DNA of 17,539 bases from Bacteroidota bacterium (lineage in GTDB: Bacteria > Bacteroidota > Bacteroidia > UKL13-3), in assembly GCA_010027395.1 (NCBI GenBank), contig RGVD01000028.1:1-17539 (forward strand). Direction: 5' to 3'. A program made the position numbers and the translations under genes. This document shows positions 1 through 7,941 of the stretch, piece by piece. The notes below the pieces were generated by a model. The model did no database searches. It was not told where the DNA came from and saw only the letters and a program-made list of their open reading frames with translations. Positions within the stretch are counted from its first letter, which is position 1, and each line of letters starts with the position of its first letter.

Positions 1-873
1 TTCCAATGCAGAGGTTAGCCACCATCCTATGTTGCTTTTTTCGGCTAGGTTAATCCATTTATCACATCTTGAAAAGCCTCCAATTAATGTAGGTTTTAGA
101 ATAATGTATTTTGGTTTAATCTTTTTAATGATGTGAATGCCCATTTCATCTACATCTATACCTATCAATTCTTCGTCTAACGCAATGTGGATGGGTGCTT
201 TTCTGCAAATTTCTTCCATCCAGTCTACTTGTTTGGGTTTGATAGGCTGTTCGATGGAATGGATTTCAAATCGATGAAGTTCCTTGAGTTTTTCAATGGC
301 TTCATGCGGCTCAAAAGCTCCATTGGCATCTAATCTAATTTCAAATTTATAGGCTGAATTGTTTTTACGGATGCTTTCAATCAATCTGCACTCTTCATCA
401 AAATCTAAATTGCCCACTTTAAGTTTTATACAATTAAAACCTTTTTCTATTTTCTCTTGAGCCTCTTGAAGCATCTTTTGCTTGTCAGCCATCCAAATTA
501 AACCATTGATGGGTATCGTTTTTCCTCTAATAAATTCATTATCGAAAACCTTCATCTGTCCACCAAAATGTAGGTCTGCCATTGCGGTTTCTAGGGCAAA
601 ACGAATGGATGGAAGTCTTAATAAATTAATGTCTTCAGGTCGTAAACCATTATTTAATTCTTGAAGAATATTTTTTAGTTGATTTTCAAAATCATCATGA
701 CTATCAATACTCAAGCCATTTAATGGCGATGCTTCGCCTCGACCAATAAATTTTGGCTTCAATAAATCTCGTACCTCAATTATGTAGGCTGCATGTTTTT
801 TGATATCACCCCTTGATGTACGGGCATCAAAAGCGAATTCTAATGTACGCTTAAAATATGAATAATGCAGCAT
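1..873 (-). CDS. menC: o-succinylbenzoate synthase MenC, C-terminus cut by window edge
   Basis: This enolase-superfamily enzyme dehydrates SHCHC to o-succinylbenzoate in cytoplasmic menaquinone synthesis. The frame is open from an ATG at 873 to base 1, giving 291 codons; family members are about 340-370 residues, so the last part lies outside. Visible family marks, read in order, are an N-terminal GRGEASPL segment, GLIWM, the IKLKVG strand whose KxK-type lysine is catalytic in the family, RLDANGAF with the first metal-ligand Asp, SIEQP with the metal-ligand Glu, ALDE with the third acidic ligand, and the ILKPTLIGG strand carrying the second lysine. It begins 6 bp after menA ends, so the two are almost surely co-transcribed. 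The next gene leftwards is outside the window; menE would be a usual neighbour, but that is inference. Confidence 0.93.
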   Translation of the reverse strand, partial: MLHYSYFKRTLEFAFDARTSRGDIKKHAAYIIEVRDLLKPKFIGRGEASPLNGLSIDSHDDFENQLKNILQELNNGLRPEDINLLRLPSIRFALETAMADLHFGGQMKVFDNEFIRGKTIPINGLIWMADKQKMLQEAQEKIEKGFNCIKLKVGNLDFDEECRLIESIRKNNSAYKFEIRLDANGAFEPHEAIEKLKELHRFEIHSIEQPIKPKQVDWMEEICRKAPIHIALDEELIGIDVDEMGIHIIKKIKPKYIILKPTLIGGFSRCDKWINLAEKSNIGWWLTSALE

Positions 874-879
874 AGTATT

Positions 880-1785
880 TTACAAAAAGAGGCCAAATAA
901 AATAACCAAAACAAAGGTTGAAAGAGATGTTACTTTTAATAGTGGGTCTAAACTTTGTTTATCATCCGTTTTAAAAATTTTAACCAATGAAAGTATAAAA
1001 GGCAACATAGTAATCAAATATATGTAATTGCTTATTGCTGCATTATGCATATAGGAATAACTAATTAAGCAAATAAAAGCTGATAGAATGATGAAGAGGT
1101 GATAAAATTTTGCGTTTTGGAAACCAATTCTTGCAGGAATACTTTTTTTTCCTGCAACCATATCGCTATCTATATCTCTCATATTGTTAAGATTTAGCAA
1201 AGCAACAGAAAATAAGCCACAAGATATTGATGGCAATATCACATCTAAATCAGGTAAGCCTGCTTGTAAATAATAAGTCCCACAAACTGCCACCAAGCCA
1301 AAGAAAATAAAAACCGAAATATCGCCAAGTCCAGCATAGCCATAAGGCTTTTTACCATTGGTGTATGTTATTGCTGCGATGATAGAAGCTATGCCTAAAG
1401 TGAAAAGTGCAACAACACCATAAAATCCAATTACTTCATAAGAAAAATACAGTAACGAAATGCCACTTAATAGACTTAATCCAACAAAAATTCCAATTGC
1501 TATCTTCATTTGCTCTTTTGTTATTTTGCCCGACTGTACAGCTCGTTTCGGTCCTTTTCTACCATCATGGTCTGCCCCGTGAACACTGTCTCCGTAGTCA
1601 TTTGCTAAATTTGATAGAATTTGCAAAAACAAGGCTGTAAGCAAACAAAAACTAAATATGATAGAGTTTTTATAGCCATTGGCTGATGCTAAGAAGTAGC
1701 CCATCATGATGCAGGCCAAAGACAGGAATAAGGTACGTAAGCGAAATGCTGAAATCCAAGTTTTTATCATAATTACTATACTCAA
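880..1785 (-). CDS. menA: 1,4-dihydroxy-2-naphthoate polyprenyltransferase MenA
   Basis: MenA is an integral membrane UbiA-family prenyltransferase. It attaches the polyprenyl chain to 1,4-dihydroxy-2-naphthoate, giving demethylmenaquinone. The 301-residue length is normal. The first Asp-rich motif is at residues 62-72 (N62, D63, D66, then GAD), followed by a GPKRAVQSG loop. The second is at about 200-208 (N200, N201, D204, D206, D208), followed by GKKSIP. These bind the Mg-diphosphate in the family. About eight to nine hydrophobic segments span the rest. The listed start is the furthest upstream Met; a second Met at residue 6 (position 1770) is equally credible and closer to the usual MenA N-terminus. 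It lies 4 bp after the O-methyltransferase and 6 bp before menC, in one tight operon. Confidence 0.95.
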   Translation of the reverse strand: MSIVIMIKTWISAFRLRTLFLSLACIMMGYFLASANGYKNSIIFSFCLLTALFLQILSNLANDYGDSVHGADHDGRKGPKRAVQSGKITKEQMKIAIGIFVGLSLLSGISLLYFSYEVIGFYGVVALFTLGIASIIAAITYTNGKKPYGYAGLGDISVFIFFGLVAVCGTYYLQAGLPDLDVILPSISCGLFSVALLNLNNMRDIDSDMVAGKKSIPARIGFQNAKFYHLFIILSAFICLISYSYMHNAAISNYIYLITMLPFILSLVKIFKTDDKQSLDPLLKVTSLSTFVLVILFGLFL

Positions 1786-1789
1786 TTTA

Positions 1790-2434
1790 TTAAAGTTTTC
1801 TTACAAGCATAAGTCCATCGCGAATGGGTAGCAATATATTCTCAACCCTGTCATCTTTTTGAATTTCCTCATTTAGCGAATGCAATATTTGTGTGTCATT
1901 ATCTTTAACCAAATCTTTTTGATTAAGCACCTTACCACTCCATAATACATTGTCAATTAAAATAAATGCACCTGAAGTAATTTTGTTCATTATCAACTCA
2001 TAATATTTTGGATAATTAGGTTTATCAGCATCAATAAAAACAAGGTTAAAGGGAATGTCGAGGGTATTTATGATTTCTGAAGCATCGCCAATTATATGTT
2101 CAATTTTGTCAATCAGATTGGCCTGAGAAATGTGATTATTTACAAGTTCTTCTCTTTCGTCATTCACATCAATGGTAATTAGTTTACCCCCTGCCTGTAA
2201 TCCTTCGGCAAGGCAAATAGCCGAATACCCAGTGTAGGTGCCAATTTCAAGCACATATTTGGGTTTAATCATGTGGCTTATCATAGCCAAAAAACGCCCT
2301 TGAAAATGACCGCTTAACATTCTAGGTTGTAAAACATTGGCATGGGTGTGCCTATTAATTTTTTGAAGTGCGTCACTCTCTGCTGTAGTGTTTTGGTCGC
2401 AGTAATCTTGTATGGCTTGATTAATAAAATCCAT
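1790..2434 (-). CDS. class I SAM-dependent O-methyltransferase (caffeoyl-CoA OMT-like, family 3)
   Basis: This is a cytosolic methyltransferase of the metal-dependent catechol/caffeoyl-CoA O-methyltransferase type (Methyltransf_3), 214 residues, normal length. SAM-binding motif I is LEIGTYTG at 62-69. The acidic residue after the second strand is D89 (TIDV), and GDA sits at 116-118. Likely divalent-metal ligands are D135 in FIDADK and D161-N162 in LIDNVLW, matching the family pattern. The substrate is unknown. The position as first gene of the menA-menC operon, only 4 bp before menA, raises the chance of a link to quinone metabolism. It is not the usual MenG/UbiE C-methyltransferase. Similar enzymes are often annotated as generic O-methyltransferases in Bacteroidota. 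A weak TATCTTCG box at 2443-2450 (minus) could be its -7 element, but no convincing -33 TTG accompanies it. Confidence 0.9.
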   Translation of the reverse strand: MDFINQAIQDYCDQNTTAESDALQKINRHTHANVLQPRMLSGHFQGRFLAMISHMIKPKYVLEIGTYTGYSAICLAEGLQAGGKLITIDVNDEREELVNNHISQANLIDKIEHIIGDASEIINTLDIPFNLVFIDADKPNYPKYYELIMNKITSGAFILIDNVLWSGKVLNQKDLVKDNDTQILHSLNEEIQKDDRVENILLPIRDGLMLVRKL

Positions 2435-2553
2435 TTGGCATACGAAGATAAAATAATATGAAGTGTTAAATACACATTTTTTTGTTTACTTCGCCACACC
2501 TTAGAAATAGGGAATGTTGAATAAGGAATTTTTATAATCCAACTAAAAGTAAA

Positions 2554-3516
2554 ATGCAGTACAACAATGATGTGGAAGCAGCAAAAGCGCTTCATCAAAA
2601 ATATAAGGAACTTCAAGAGGAAATAGGGAAAGTAATCATTGGACAAAATGATGTAGTGGATGCGGTGTTAAATTCAATTTTTAGCAATGCACATAGCCTA
2701 TTAATTGGTTTACCTGGCTTAGCCAAAACCTTACTTGTGAGAACTATTTCAGAGGTTTTGGATTTAAATTTTAATCGCATACAATTCACTCCCGATTTGA
2801 TGCCAAGTGATATCACAGGAAGTGAAATTTTAGATGAAAAGCGTGAGTTTAAATTTTTGAGAGGACCTGTTTTTTGTAATGTGTTATTGGCAGATGAGAT
2901 AAACAGAACCCCTCCAAAAACACAGGCAGCTTTACTTGAAGCCATGCAAGAAAAAACGGTTACAATTAATGGAAAATTACATCGTCTTGAGGAGCCATTT
3001 TTTGTGCTTGCCACTCAAAACCCTATAGAGCAGGAGGGAACCTATCCTCTGCCAGAAGCGCAACTCGATCGTTTTATGTATAATTTGATTTTAGATTATC
3101 CAAAGTTTGAAGATGAGTTGCAAGTAATAAAAAATACCACTACTGAGAATAAAGTAAGTTTAAGGAAGGTATTACATGCCAGTGAAATACTTCAATTTCA
3201 GCAATTGGTAAGACGAATTCCTATTGCAGATAATGTAGTGGAGTATGCCGTAAAATTGGTTTCAAAAACTAGGCCTGATTCTCCTTTTGCCTCAACAGAA
3301 GTCAAGGAGTTTATTTCCTACGGTGCAGGCCCACGTGCAGGTCAATTTTTAGTAATCGGTGCGAAGTGTAATGCGGTGTTAAAAGGAAAATTATCTCCAG
3401 ACATAGATGATGTAAAAGCAGTGGCAGTAAATGTACTTCGCCATCGATTGATTAAGAATTACAAGGCTGAGGCAGAAGGAATGAAAATCGAAAAAATTAT
3501 TCAAGGACTTCTATAA
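2554..3516 (+). CDS. MoxR-family AAA+ ATPase
   Basis: MoxR proteins are cytoplasmic AAA+ chaperone-like ATPases, thought to help assemble or activate partner proteins, often VWA-domain ones. The 320 residues are full length. The Walker A motif has the MoxR form GLPGLAKT at 52-59, Walker B is VLLADEINR at 110-118, and the sensor 1 segment is LATQNPIEQEGTYPLPEAQ at 152-170, followed by LDRF. The C-terminal lid holds the family GAGPRAGQ segment and ends with the RHR...AEAEG motif. Family members usually head an operon with DUF58 and VWA genes. Here the gene stands alone: it diverges from the men cluster over a 119 bp spacer, and a strong terminator starts 7 nt after its stop. Its partners must be encoded elsewhere. 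The start codon gives the expected short N-terminus before the EIGKVIIGQ motif. Confidence 0.94.
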   Translation: MQYNNDVEAAKALHQKYKELQEEIGKVIIGQNDVVDAVLNSIFSNAHSLLIGLPGLAKTLLVRTISEVLDLNFNRIQFTPDLMPSDITGSEILDEKREFKFLRGPVFCNVLLADEINRTPPKTQAALLEAMQEKTVTINGKLHRLEEPFFVLATQNPIEQEGTYPLPEAQLDRFMYNLILDYPKFEDELQVIKNTTTENKVSLRKVLHASEILQFQQLVRRIPIADNVVEYAVKLVSKTRPDSPFASTEVKEFISYGAGPRAGQFLVIGAKCNAVLKGKLSPDIDDVKAVAVNVLRHRLIKNYKAEAEGMKIEKIIQGLL

Positions 3517-3523
3517 AATACAC

Positions 3524-3560
3524 AATCAAAAAAGACTACACTTTGTAGTCTTTTTTGATT
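3524..3560. terminator. two-way intrinsic terminator between moxR and the muiA-like gene
   Basis: The arms at 3524-3540 and 3544-3560 form a perfect 17 bp stem with a 3-nt loop (CTT). The core GACTACA/TGTAGTC is flanked by A6 on one side and T6 on the other, so each strand has a U-tract after the stem. It starts 7 nt after the moxR stop and its last base is the first base of the opposite gene's stop triplet. It therefore serves both convergent genes. Confidence 0.92.
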
Positions 3561-5203
3561 TAATAGCTATTGATTTTTTTGTCCTTAGGATATTTTACCT
3601 CAAATGAGAATTTTGCTGTTTGTGTTTGTTCAGCAGGAATATTAAATGTCCATGTTAATTTGCCACTTGCATCTTCAATATTGGCATTGCCAGCATCAGT
3701 TATTTTTACTTCAATCTCTTTATCAGTGCTCACTGGAACTTGGTCTTCAAGAAATATTTTTACGGGCTCTTTCCTTGTATTTCGGATGGTAATTTCCCAC
3801 GTATTGCTTTCAGTTTTTGTACTACCAAAGAAAGATTTAGAACTAAACTCTTTTAGTTTTTTTCTTTCAATCTGAATACGTTTATCTCTTCCTAAACTAA
3901 GTGTTAGTGTGTCTTCAGCGGTACTGTTTATATAAGTATTACCTGTAAAAGTTCCATCAAAATACACATTGGCTTCACCTTGTAAATTATTTACTACATC
4001 GTTAGCCGCTACACGTGCTGTAACAAAAACATCTTTATCTAATTTTGGAACTGCCTGATAAATATAATCTGCAGGCAAACTCAGTACATTTAAATCCACT
4101 GAGTGTGGAGCATTATCACTTGGTATCGAGTAAGGTGCATTAACTATAAACTCTGTGTTGATGGCTGTTTCAGATACCGATGCAACTCCATACGATTCCG
4201 AAACTGCATCATCAGCCATTTGCATGTTTGATGCCTTTGGAGCCACCAGCATAGGTTTATCTCTAATCACCACTTCTCTTAGAACTTGAGGGACAAAAAA
4301 CCTCAACCAATTGGTTTGCAATTCGGGTTTATTTCCGCCTTCTGCGGGGTTGGCGGTAGTAAGTTTTAACATTACGTTTTTCCAATCTTCACCAGTACCT
4401 TGTGTAACTTTTGCTTTACACATAATGTTTACTGGGCTTTTGGTATCTTTTATCCTGATGTCATAGAATGGTTGCCAGCTAACATTAGAAACCAAATAAC
4501 TCAATTCAATTTTTGCATTTTGCAACTCTCTATTAGCTTTTATGCTTACCACAATTTCATTGGTTAATTGCATTTGACCATTGTTGTATTCTGCCAATTG
4601 CTGTTCAAATTTTTGTTTTATTTCATTGTATTTGTTTTCAAGTTTTGTCAACCTAAACCAATCTGTTTTAAACTCGTTTAACTTTTTATGGTACAAAGCC
4701 ATCAGGTCTTCAAGTTCATCCGTCTTTACTCCAGTTTGATTACTGCCTACATTTTTATTGGCAAGCATTAATTCTTTTTGAAATACGATGGTTTCTTTGT
4801 CTGCTTTAAAATCGGCTAAGGATGCATTTAGGTTTTCCAAAGAATCCTCCATCAATTTTATAGATTCAGGTTTTTCTTCCTTGTTTAAGTATTGGTTTCT
4901 ATTGCTAACAGATAAAATAGTTATGGCTTGGTCAGCCTTTACTTCAACACTATTCATGTTGATATAGGGTGATAATTTATCAAAAATAACGTTGTGAACA
5001 CCTTCGTTTGCATCAATGCTAGCAAGCCTTGTAATTTGAGCTTGTGAACGAAATACGGTTACTTTGGTAATCGTATTATTAGTTATTTTCTCATTTGTTT
5101 TATGAGGTGTATTAATAAAATCATCTGTTACACCTTGGGCAAAACTGCAAACACTTGAACCCATCAAGAAGATTGTAAAGAAGCCATGAATTTTACTTTT
5201 CAT
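3560..5203 (-). CDS. secreted DUF4140/DUF4139 protein, mucoidy inhibitor MuiA-like
   Basis: This 547-residue protein matches the MuiA-like family (DUF4140 then DUF4139), whose biochemical role is not known. The N-terminal 22 residues form a signal peptide ending SFA, with predicted cleavage before QG, so it is exported; no lipobox is visible. The DUF4140-like beta region is at about 44-105 (VTVFRSQAQITR). A charged helical, probably coiled-coil stretch follows at about 112-230. DUF4139 starts at about 234 with ELSYLVSNVSWQPFYDIR and continues with TGEDWKNV at about 270; the end has the NTRKEPVKIFLEDQVPVS segment. Many Bacteroidota homologues carry a carboxypeptidase-like regulatory domain inside DUF4139; I do not see it here. 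It lies 57 bp downstream of the broken carboxylase gene with no terminator between them, so joint transcription is possible. The shared terminator closes it. Confidence 0.9.
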   Translation of the reverse strand: MKSKIHGFFTIFLMGSSVCSFAQGVTDDFINTPHKTNEKITNNTITKVTVFRSQAQITRLASIDANEGVHNVIFDKLSPYINMNSVEVKADQAITILSVSNRNQYLNKEEKPESIKLMEDSLENLNASLADFKADKETIVFQKELMLANKNVGSNQTGVKTDELEDLMALYHKKLNEFKTDWFRLTKLENKYNEIKQKFEQQLAEYNNGQMQLTNEIVVSIKANRELQNAKIELSYLVSNVSWQPFYDIRIKDTKSPVNIMCKAKVTQGTGEDWKNVMLKLTTANPAEGGNKPELQTNWLRFFVPQVLREVVIRDKPMLVAPKASNMQMADDAVSESYGVASVSETAINTEFIVNAPYSIPSDNAPHSVDLNVLSLPADYIYQAVPKLDKDVFVTARVAANDVVNNLQGEANVYFDGTFTGNTYINSTAEDTLTLSLGRDKRIQIERKKLKEFSSKSFFGSTKTESNTWEITIRNTRKEPVKIFLEDQVPVSTDKEIEVKITDAGNANIEDASGKLTWTFNIPAEQTQTAKFSFEVKYPKDKKINSY

Positions 5204-5260
5204 ATACTATACTTATTTATTTTAAGAATAACTAAAAACAATCAAGAGCAAAACCAAATA

Positions 5261-6151
5261 CTACATAGGAATATTGCCATGTTTTTTTCTTGGTAAATTA
5301 GCTACTTTATTTTCTAGCATCTTAAACGCTTTAATTAGCTTTTTTCTTGTTTCCTCTGGTAAAATAACTTCATCGATGAATCCCCTTTCTGCAGCTCTAT
5401 AAGGATTGGCAAATATATCAGCATACTCTTTTTCTTTATCTACAAGGGCTTGAGCTGGGTCTTCTGATTTGTCAATTTCTTTTTTGAAAATAATTTCAGC
5501 AGCGCCTTTTGCTCCCATTACCGCAATTTCGGCTGTTGGCCAGGCAAAATTCATATCGCAACCAATGTGTTTACTATTCATTACATCATAGGCACCCCCA
5601 TAAGCTTTACGAGTGATTACTGTAACCCTTGGCACTGTAGCTTCACAGAATGCATACAATAATTTAGCTCCATTAGTAATAATGGCATTCCACTCTTGGT
5701 CAGTACCCGGTAAAAATCCTGGAACATCTTCAAATACCAATAAAGGAATATTAAAGCTATCGCAAAAACGTACAAAGCGAGCAGCTTTTTGTGAAGAATG
5801 AATATCTAAAACACCAGCTAAATAGGCAGGTTGATTGGCTACTATACCAATACTTCTGCCTGCTAGGCGAGCAAAACCTACCACTATGTTTTCAGCATAA
5901 TTTTTATGTACTTCATAAAAACAATCTTCATCAATAGTTTCATTGATTACATCTCTAATATCATACGGCTGATTGGCATTTTCTGGAATGATATCAGCTA
6001 GTTTAGGGCGCATTTCTTCTCCTGCTTCGTAAGCAAAATCGGGGGTTTTTTCTTCGCAATTTTCAGGAATATAACTGATTAATTTTTTTAATTGATTGAT
6101 ACAGTCAATGAACGGATGCACCACCCAAATCTTCACTGGAAACCTCTTCAT
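5261..6151 (-). pseudogene. pccB: acyl-CoA (propionyl-CoA-type) carboxylase beta subunit, C-terminal fragment after frameshift
   Basis: This is the C-terminal carboxyltransferase half, the carboxybiotin-binding side. Real homology begins near 6109 at DCINQLKKLISYIPENC; codons before that (6110-6151) read the upstream fragment's DNA in the wrong frame. Family marks are SIGIVANQP, VFEDVPGFLPG, NGAKLLYAFCEATVP, the RKAYGGAYDVMNS glycine loop, AWPTAEIAVMGAKGA, and NPYRAAERGFIDEVI before the end (KKHGNIPM). All of this is intact and uninterrupted to the stop at 5261. The family sequence normally joins GGASVH to CINQ through about 15 further residues (a serine-rich, SGVTH-like stretch). Those residues are absent and the frame changes, so the two fragments together would need about 44 extra nucleotides to restore one gene. 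It may be real decay or an assembly fault. Confidence 0.88.
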
Positions 6152-6761
6152 GTGTCACAGTTTTTACCACATTTGGTCCAGTTACAAACATATAACTGGT
6201 GTTTTCAACCATCATGATAAAGTCGGTAATAGCAGGGCTATATACTGCACCACCTGCGCATGGGCCCATAATGGCCGATATTTGCGGGATAACACCACTT
6301 GCCATAGTGTTTCTATAAAATATATCTGCATATCCTCCAAGTGATACAACTCCCTCTTGAATCCTAGCACCACCACTATCATTTAAGCCAATTAACGGGG
6401 CACCATTTTTCATGGCTAAGTCCATCAATTTGCAAATCTTTTCAGCATGTGTTTCAGAAAGAGAGCCCCCAAAAACGGTAAAGTCTTGAGAGAAAACATA
6501 TATCAAGCGTCCAGAGATAGTGCCATAACCTGTGATTACCCCATCCCCTAAAAACTGTTGGTTTTCCATGCCAAAATCCTTGCTTCGGTGTGTCACAAAA
6601 GCACCAATTTCTTCAAAGCTGCCTTCATCAAGCAGAAAGTGTATTCTTTCTCTTGCTGTAAGTTTTCCTTTTTTGTGTTGCGATGCAATACGGTCAATAC
6701 CTCCACCAAGCTGTGATTCATCTCTTAGTTGTTGTAATTTTTCTCTTTTATCCATGGCCAT
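6105..6761 (-). pseudogene. pccB: acyl-CoA (propionyl-CoA-type) carboxylase beta subunit, N-terminal fragment before frameshift
   Basis: The N-terminal carboxyltransferase half binds the acyl-CoA. With biotin-carboxylase and carrier subunits, the intact enzyme would turn propionyl-CoA into methylmalonyl-CoA; the exact acyl substrate cannot be fixed from sequence. Seen in order are GGGIDRIASQHKKGKLTARERI, FVTHRSKDFGM, GDGVITGYG, the SQDFTVFGGSLSE segment, the SGGARIQEG oxyanion loop, GPCAGGAVYSPA, and MFVTGPNVVKTVTHEEVSSE, which ends at GGASVH followed by TGA. The open frame extends upstream to 6806, but the start is better placed at the Met at 6761 or 6755 (MAMDKREKLQQLRDE), since the extra residues are unlike the family. 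The frame then resumes in the C-terminal fragment. Family length is about 510-520 residues; the two pieces fall about 15 residues short. Confidence 0.9.
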
Positions 6762-6815
6762 AATAGTGCTGCAATATGCTTGAATTGAATGAAAATATTT
6801 AAACAATTTTGAAAC

Positions 6816-6841
6816 AAAAAAACCTCACATAGGAGGCTTTT
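6816..6841 (-). terminator. probable intrinsic terminator after pfkA
   Basis: On the minus strand this reads AAAAGCCTC, a 6-nt loop, GAGGTTTTT and more T. It makes a 9 bp stem with one G-U pair at 6818-6826/6833-6841. It lies about 55 nt past the pfkA stop and before the carboxylase start, so it would separate the two transcripts. Confidence 0.6.
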
Positions 6842-6896
6842 CGTATTATTGATGTTGATTATTATTTTAATATGATGAATAAGCTTCAGGATTGTC

Positions 6897-7874
6897 TTAA
6901 GAATTAAATATATCAATTAATTTAAGTAAATCTGGATTCAAGTCTTTTTTCATAAATATCGAATCATGAAAAGGAGTTAATACGACTCTATTGTTTATTA
7001 AACCTGCCATTTTGTTTTTCTCACCTTTCATCAAGGCTTCAACAGCGGCATTTCCGAGCTTAGACGCTAATACCCTATCATAAGCGCTTGGTGATCCCCC
7101 TCTTTGAATATGTCCTAAAATTACAACTCTTGATTCGAAACCAGGGATTTCTTTTTTCAATCTATCAGATATTGCAAATGCACCACCTTCATAGTTTCCT
7201 TCAGCTACAATGGCAATTGAAAAAGACTTTTTACTTGTTTGTCTGTCTTTAAAAAACTGGATTACCTCTGCAATGTCTTCTTTGATTTCAGGTAATAGAA
7301 TTACTTCAGCACCACCCGCAATCCCTGAAGCAAGGGCAATAAATCCCGCCTCACGTCCCATTACTTCTATAAAGAATATTCTACCATGCGAGTCTGCCGT
7401 GTCGCGAATTTTATCAATCGCATCCATAGCTGTGTTTATGGCAGTGTCAAAACCTATAGTAAAATCTGTTCCATACAAATCATTGTCTATGGTTCCAGGT
7501 GCGCCAATGGATGGTATGCCGAATTCATTGTAAAAAATTTCAGCTCCAGTAAAGGTTCCATTTCCTCCAATACAAACTATACCCTCAATGCCATTAGCCA
7601 ATAAATTATCATATGCTTTCTTCCTACCTTCCTTTGTTCGAAATTCTTCGCTTCGAGATGATTTAAGAATGGTTCCACCTCTTTGAATAATATTACCTAC
7701 ACTTCTCGATGTCATTGGAATAAACTCTTCTCCACCTTGAATCATACCGTTGTAGCCATGCATAATTCCTACTACTTCAATACCATTAAAAATGGCAGTT
7801 CTAACAACTGCCCTAACGCATGCGTTCATTCCGGGGGCATCACCCCCTGATGTAAATACTCCTATTTTTTTCAT
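6897..7874 (-). CDS. pfkA: ATP-dependent 6-phosphofructokinase
   Basis: PfkA phosphorylates fructose 6-phosphate, the committed step of glycolysis, in the cytoplasm. The 325 residues match the usual 320. Visible sites are the nucleotide loop TSGGDAPGMN at 8-17, PGTIDNDLYGTD at 126-137 with D130 and D132 corresponding to E. coli catalytic D127 and D129, MGREAG at 172-177 and HIQRGGSP at 255-262 for sugar phosphate binding, and VAEG. R21 and R25, which bind the allosteric effector in E. coli, are kept. The ATP-type Gly after the GG pair is present (PPi-type enzymes have Asp there), but the preceding residue is N105 where E. coli has the Mg-ligand D103: the loop reads GGNGT rather than GGDGS. 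Promoter sequence is not clear: a 23 bp hairpin sits only 8 nt upstream of the ATG. Confidence 0.95.
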   Translation of the reverse strand: MKKIGVFTSGGDAPGMNACVRAVVRTAIFNGIEVVGIMHGYNGMIQGGEEFIPMTSRSVGNIIQRGGTILKSSRSEEFRTKEGRKKAYDNLLANGIEGIVCIGGNGTFTGAEIFYNEFGIPSIGAPGTIDNDLYGTDFTIGFDTAINTAMDAIDKIRDTADSHGRIFFIEVMGREAGFIALASGIAGGAEVILLPEIKEDIAEVIQFFKDRQTSKKSFSIAIVAEGNYEGGAFAISDRLKKEIPGFESRVVILGHIQRGGSPSAYDRVLASKLGNAAVEALMKGEKNKMAGLINNRVVLTPFHDSIFMKKDLNPDLLKLIDIFNS

Positions 7875-7882
7875 TTTCGTTG

Positions 7883-7933
7883 TAAAAATAAAAAAGCCGT
7901 TTTACTTTTTGTAAAACGGCTTTTTTATTTTTA
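7883..7933. terminator. strong hairpin terminator between the lipoprotein gene and pfkA
   Basis: The arms at 7883-7905 and 7911-7933 are perfectly complementary over 23 bp, with a 5-nt loop (TTTTT on the plus strand). The GC part is AAAGCCGTTTTAC, flanked by A and T runs. It starts 8 nt past the stop of the lipoprotein gene, which it should end. It also lies 8 nt before the pfkA ATG, so any transcript reading through would carry the hairpin next to the pfkA start. Confidence 0.9.
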
Positions 7934-7941
7934 TTATCTTA

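Noticed and set aside
2314..2646. A 110-residue minus-strand frame over the moxR start and the methyltransferase.
   Set aside because: It overlaps two well-supported genes and has no family resemblance; it is a shadow frame.
5251..5263. CCAAATACTA as a minus-strand promoter for the muiA-like gene.
   Set aside because: It reads TAGTATTTG, which has one base too many between TA and TTTG, overlaps the carboxylase stop codon, and has no paired -33 TTG.
6080..6110. Programmed ribosomal frameshift in the carboxylase gene, using the run of seven A (minus strand) near 6083-6089.
   Set aside because: The run lies downstream of the TGA in the direction of translation, so slippage there cannot rescue the first frame, and about 15 conserved residues would still be missing.
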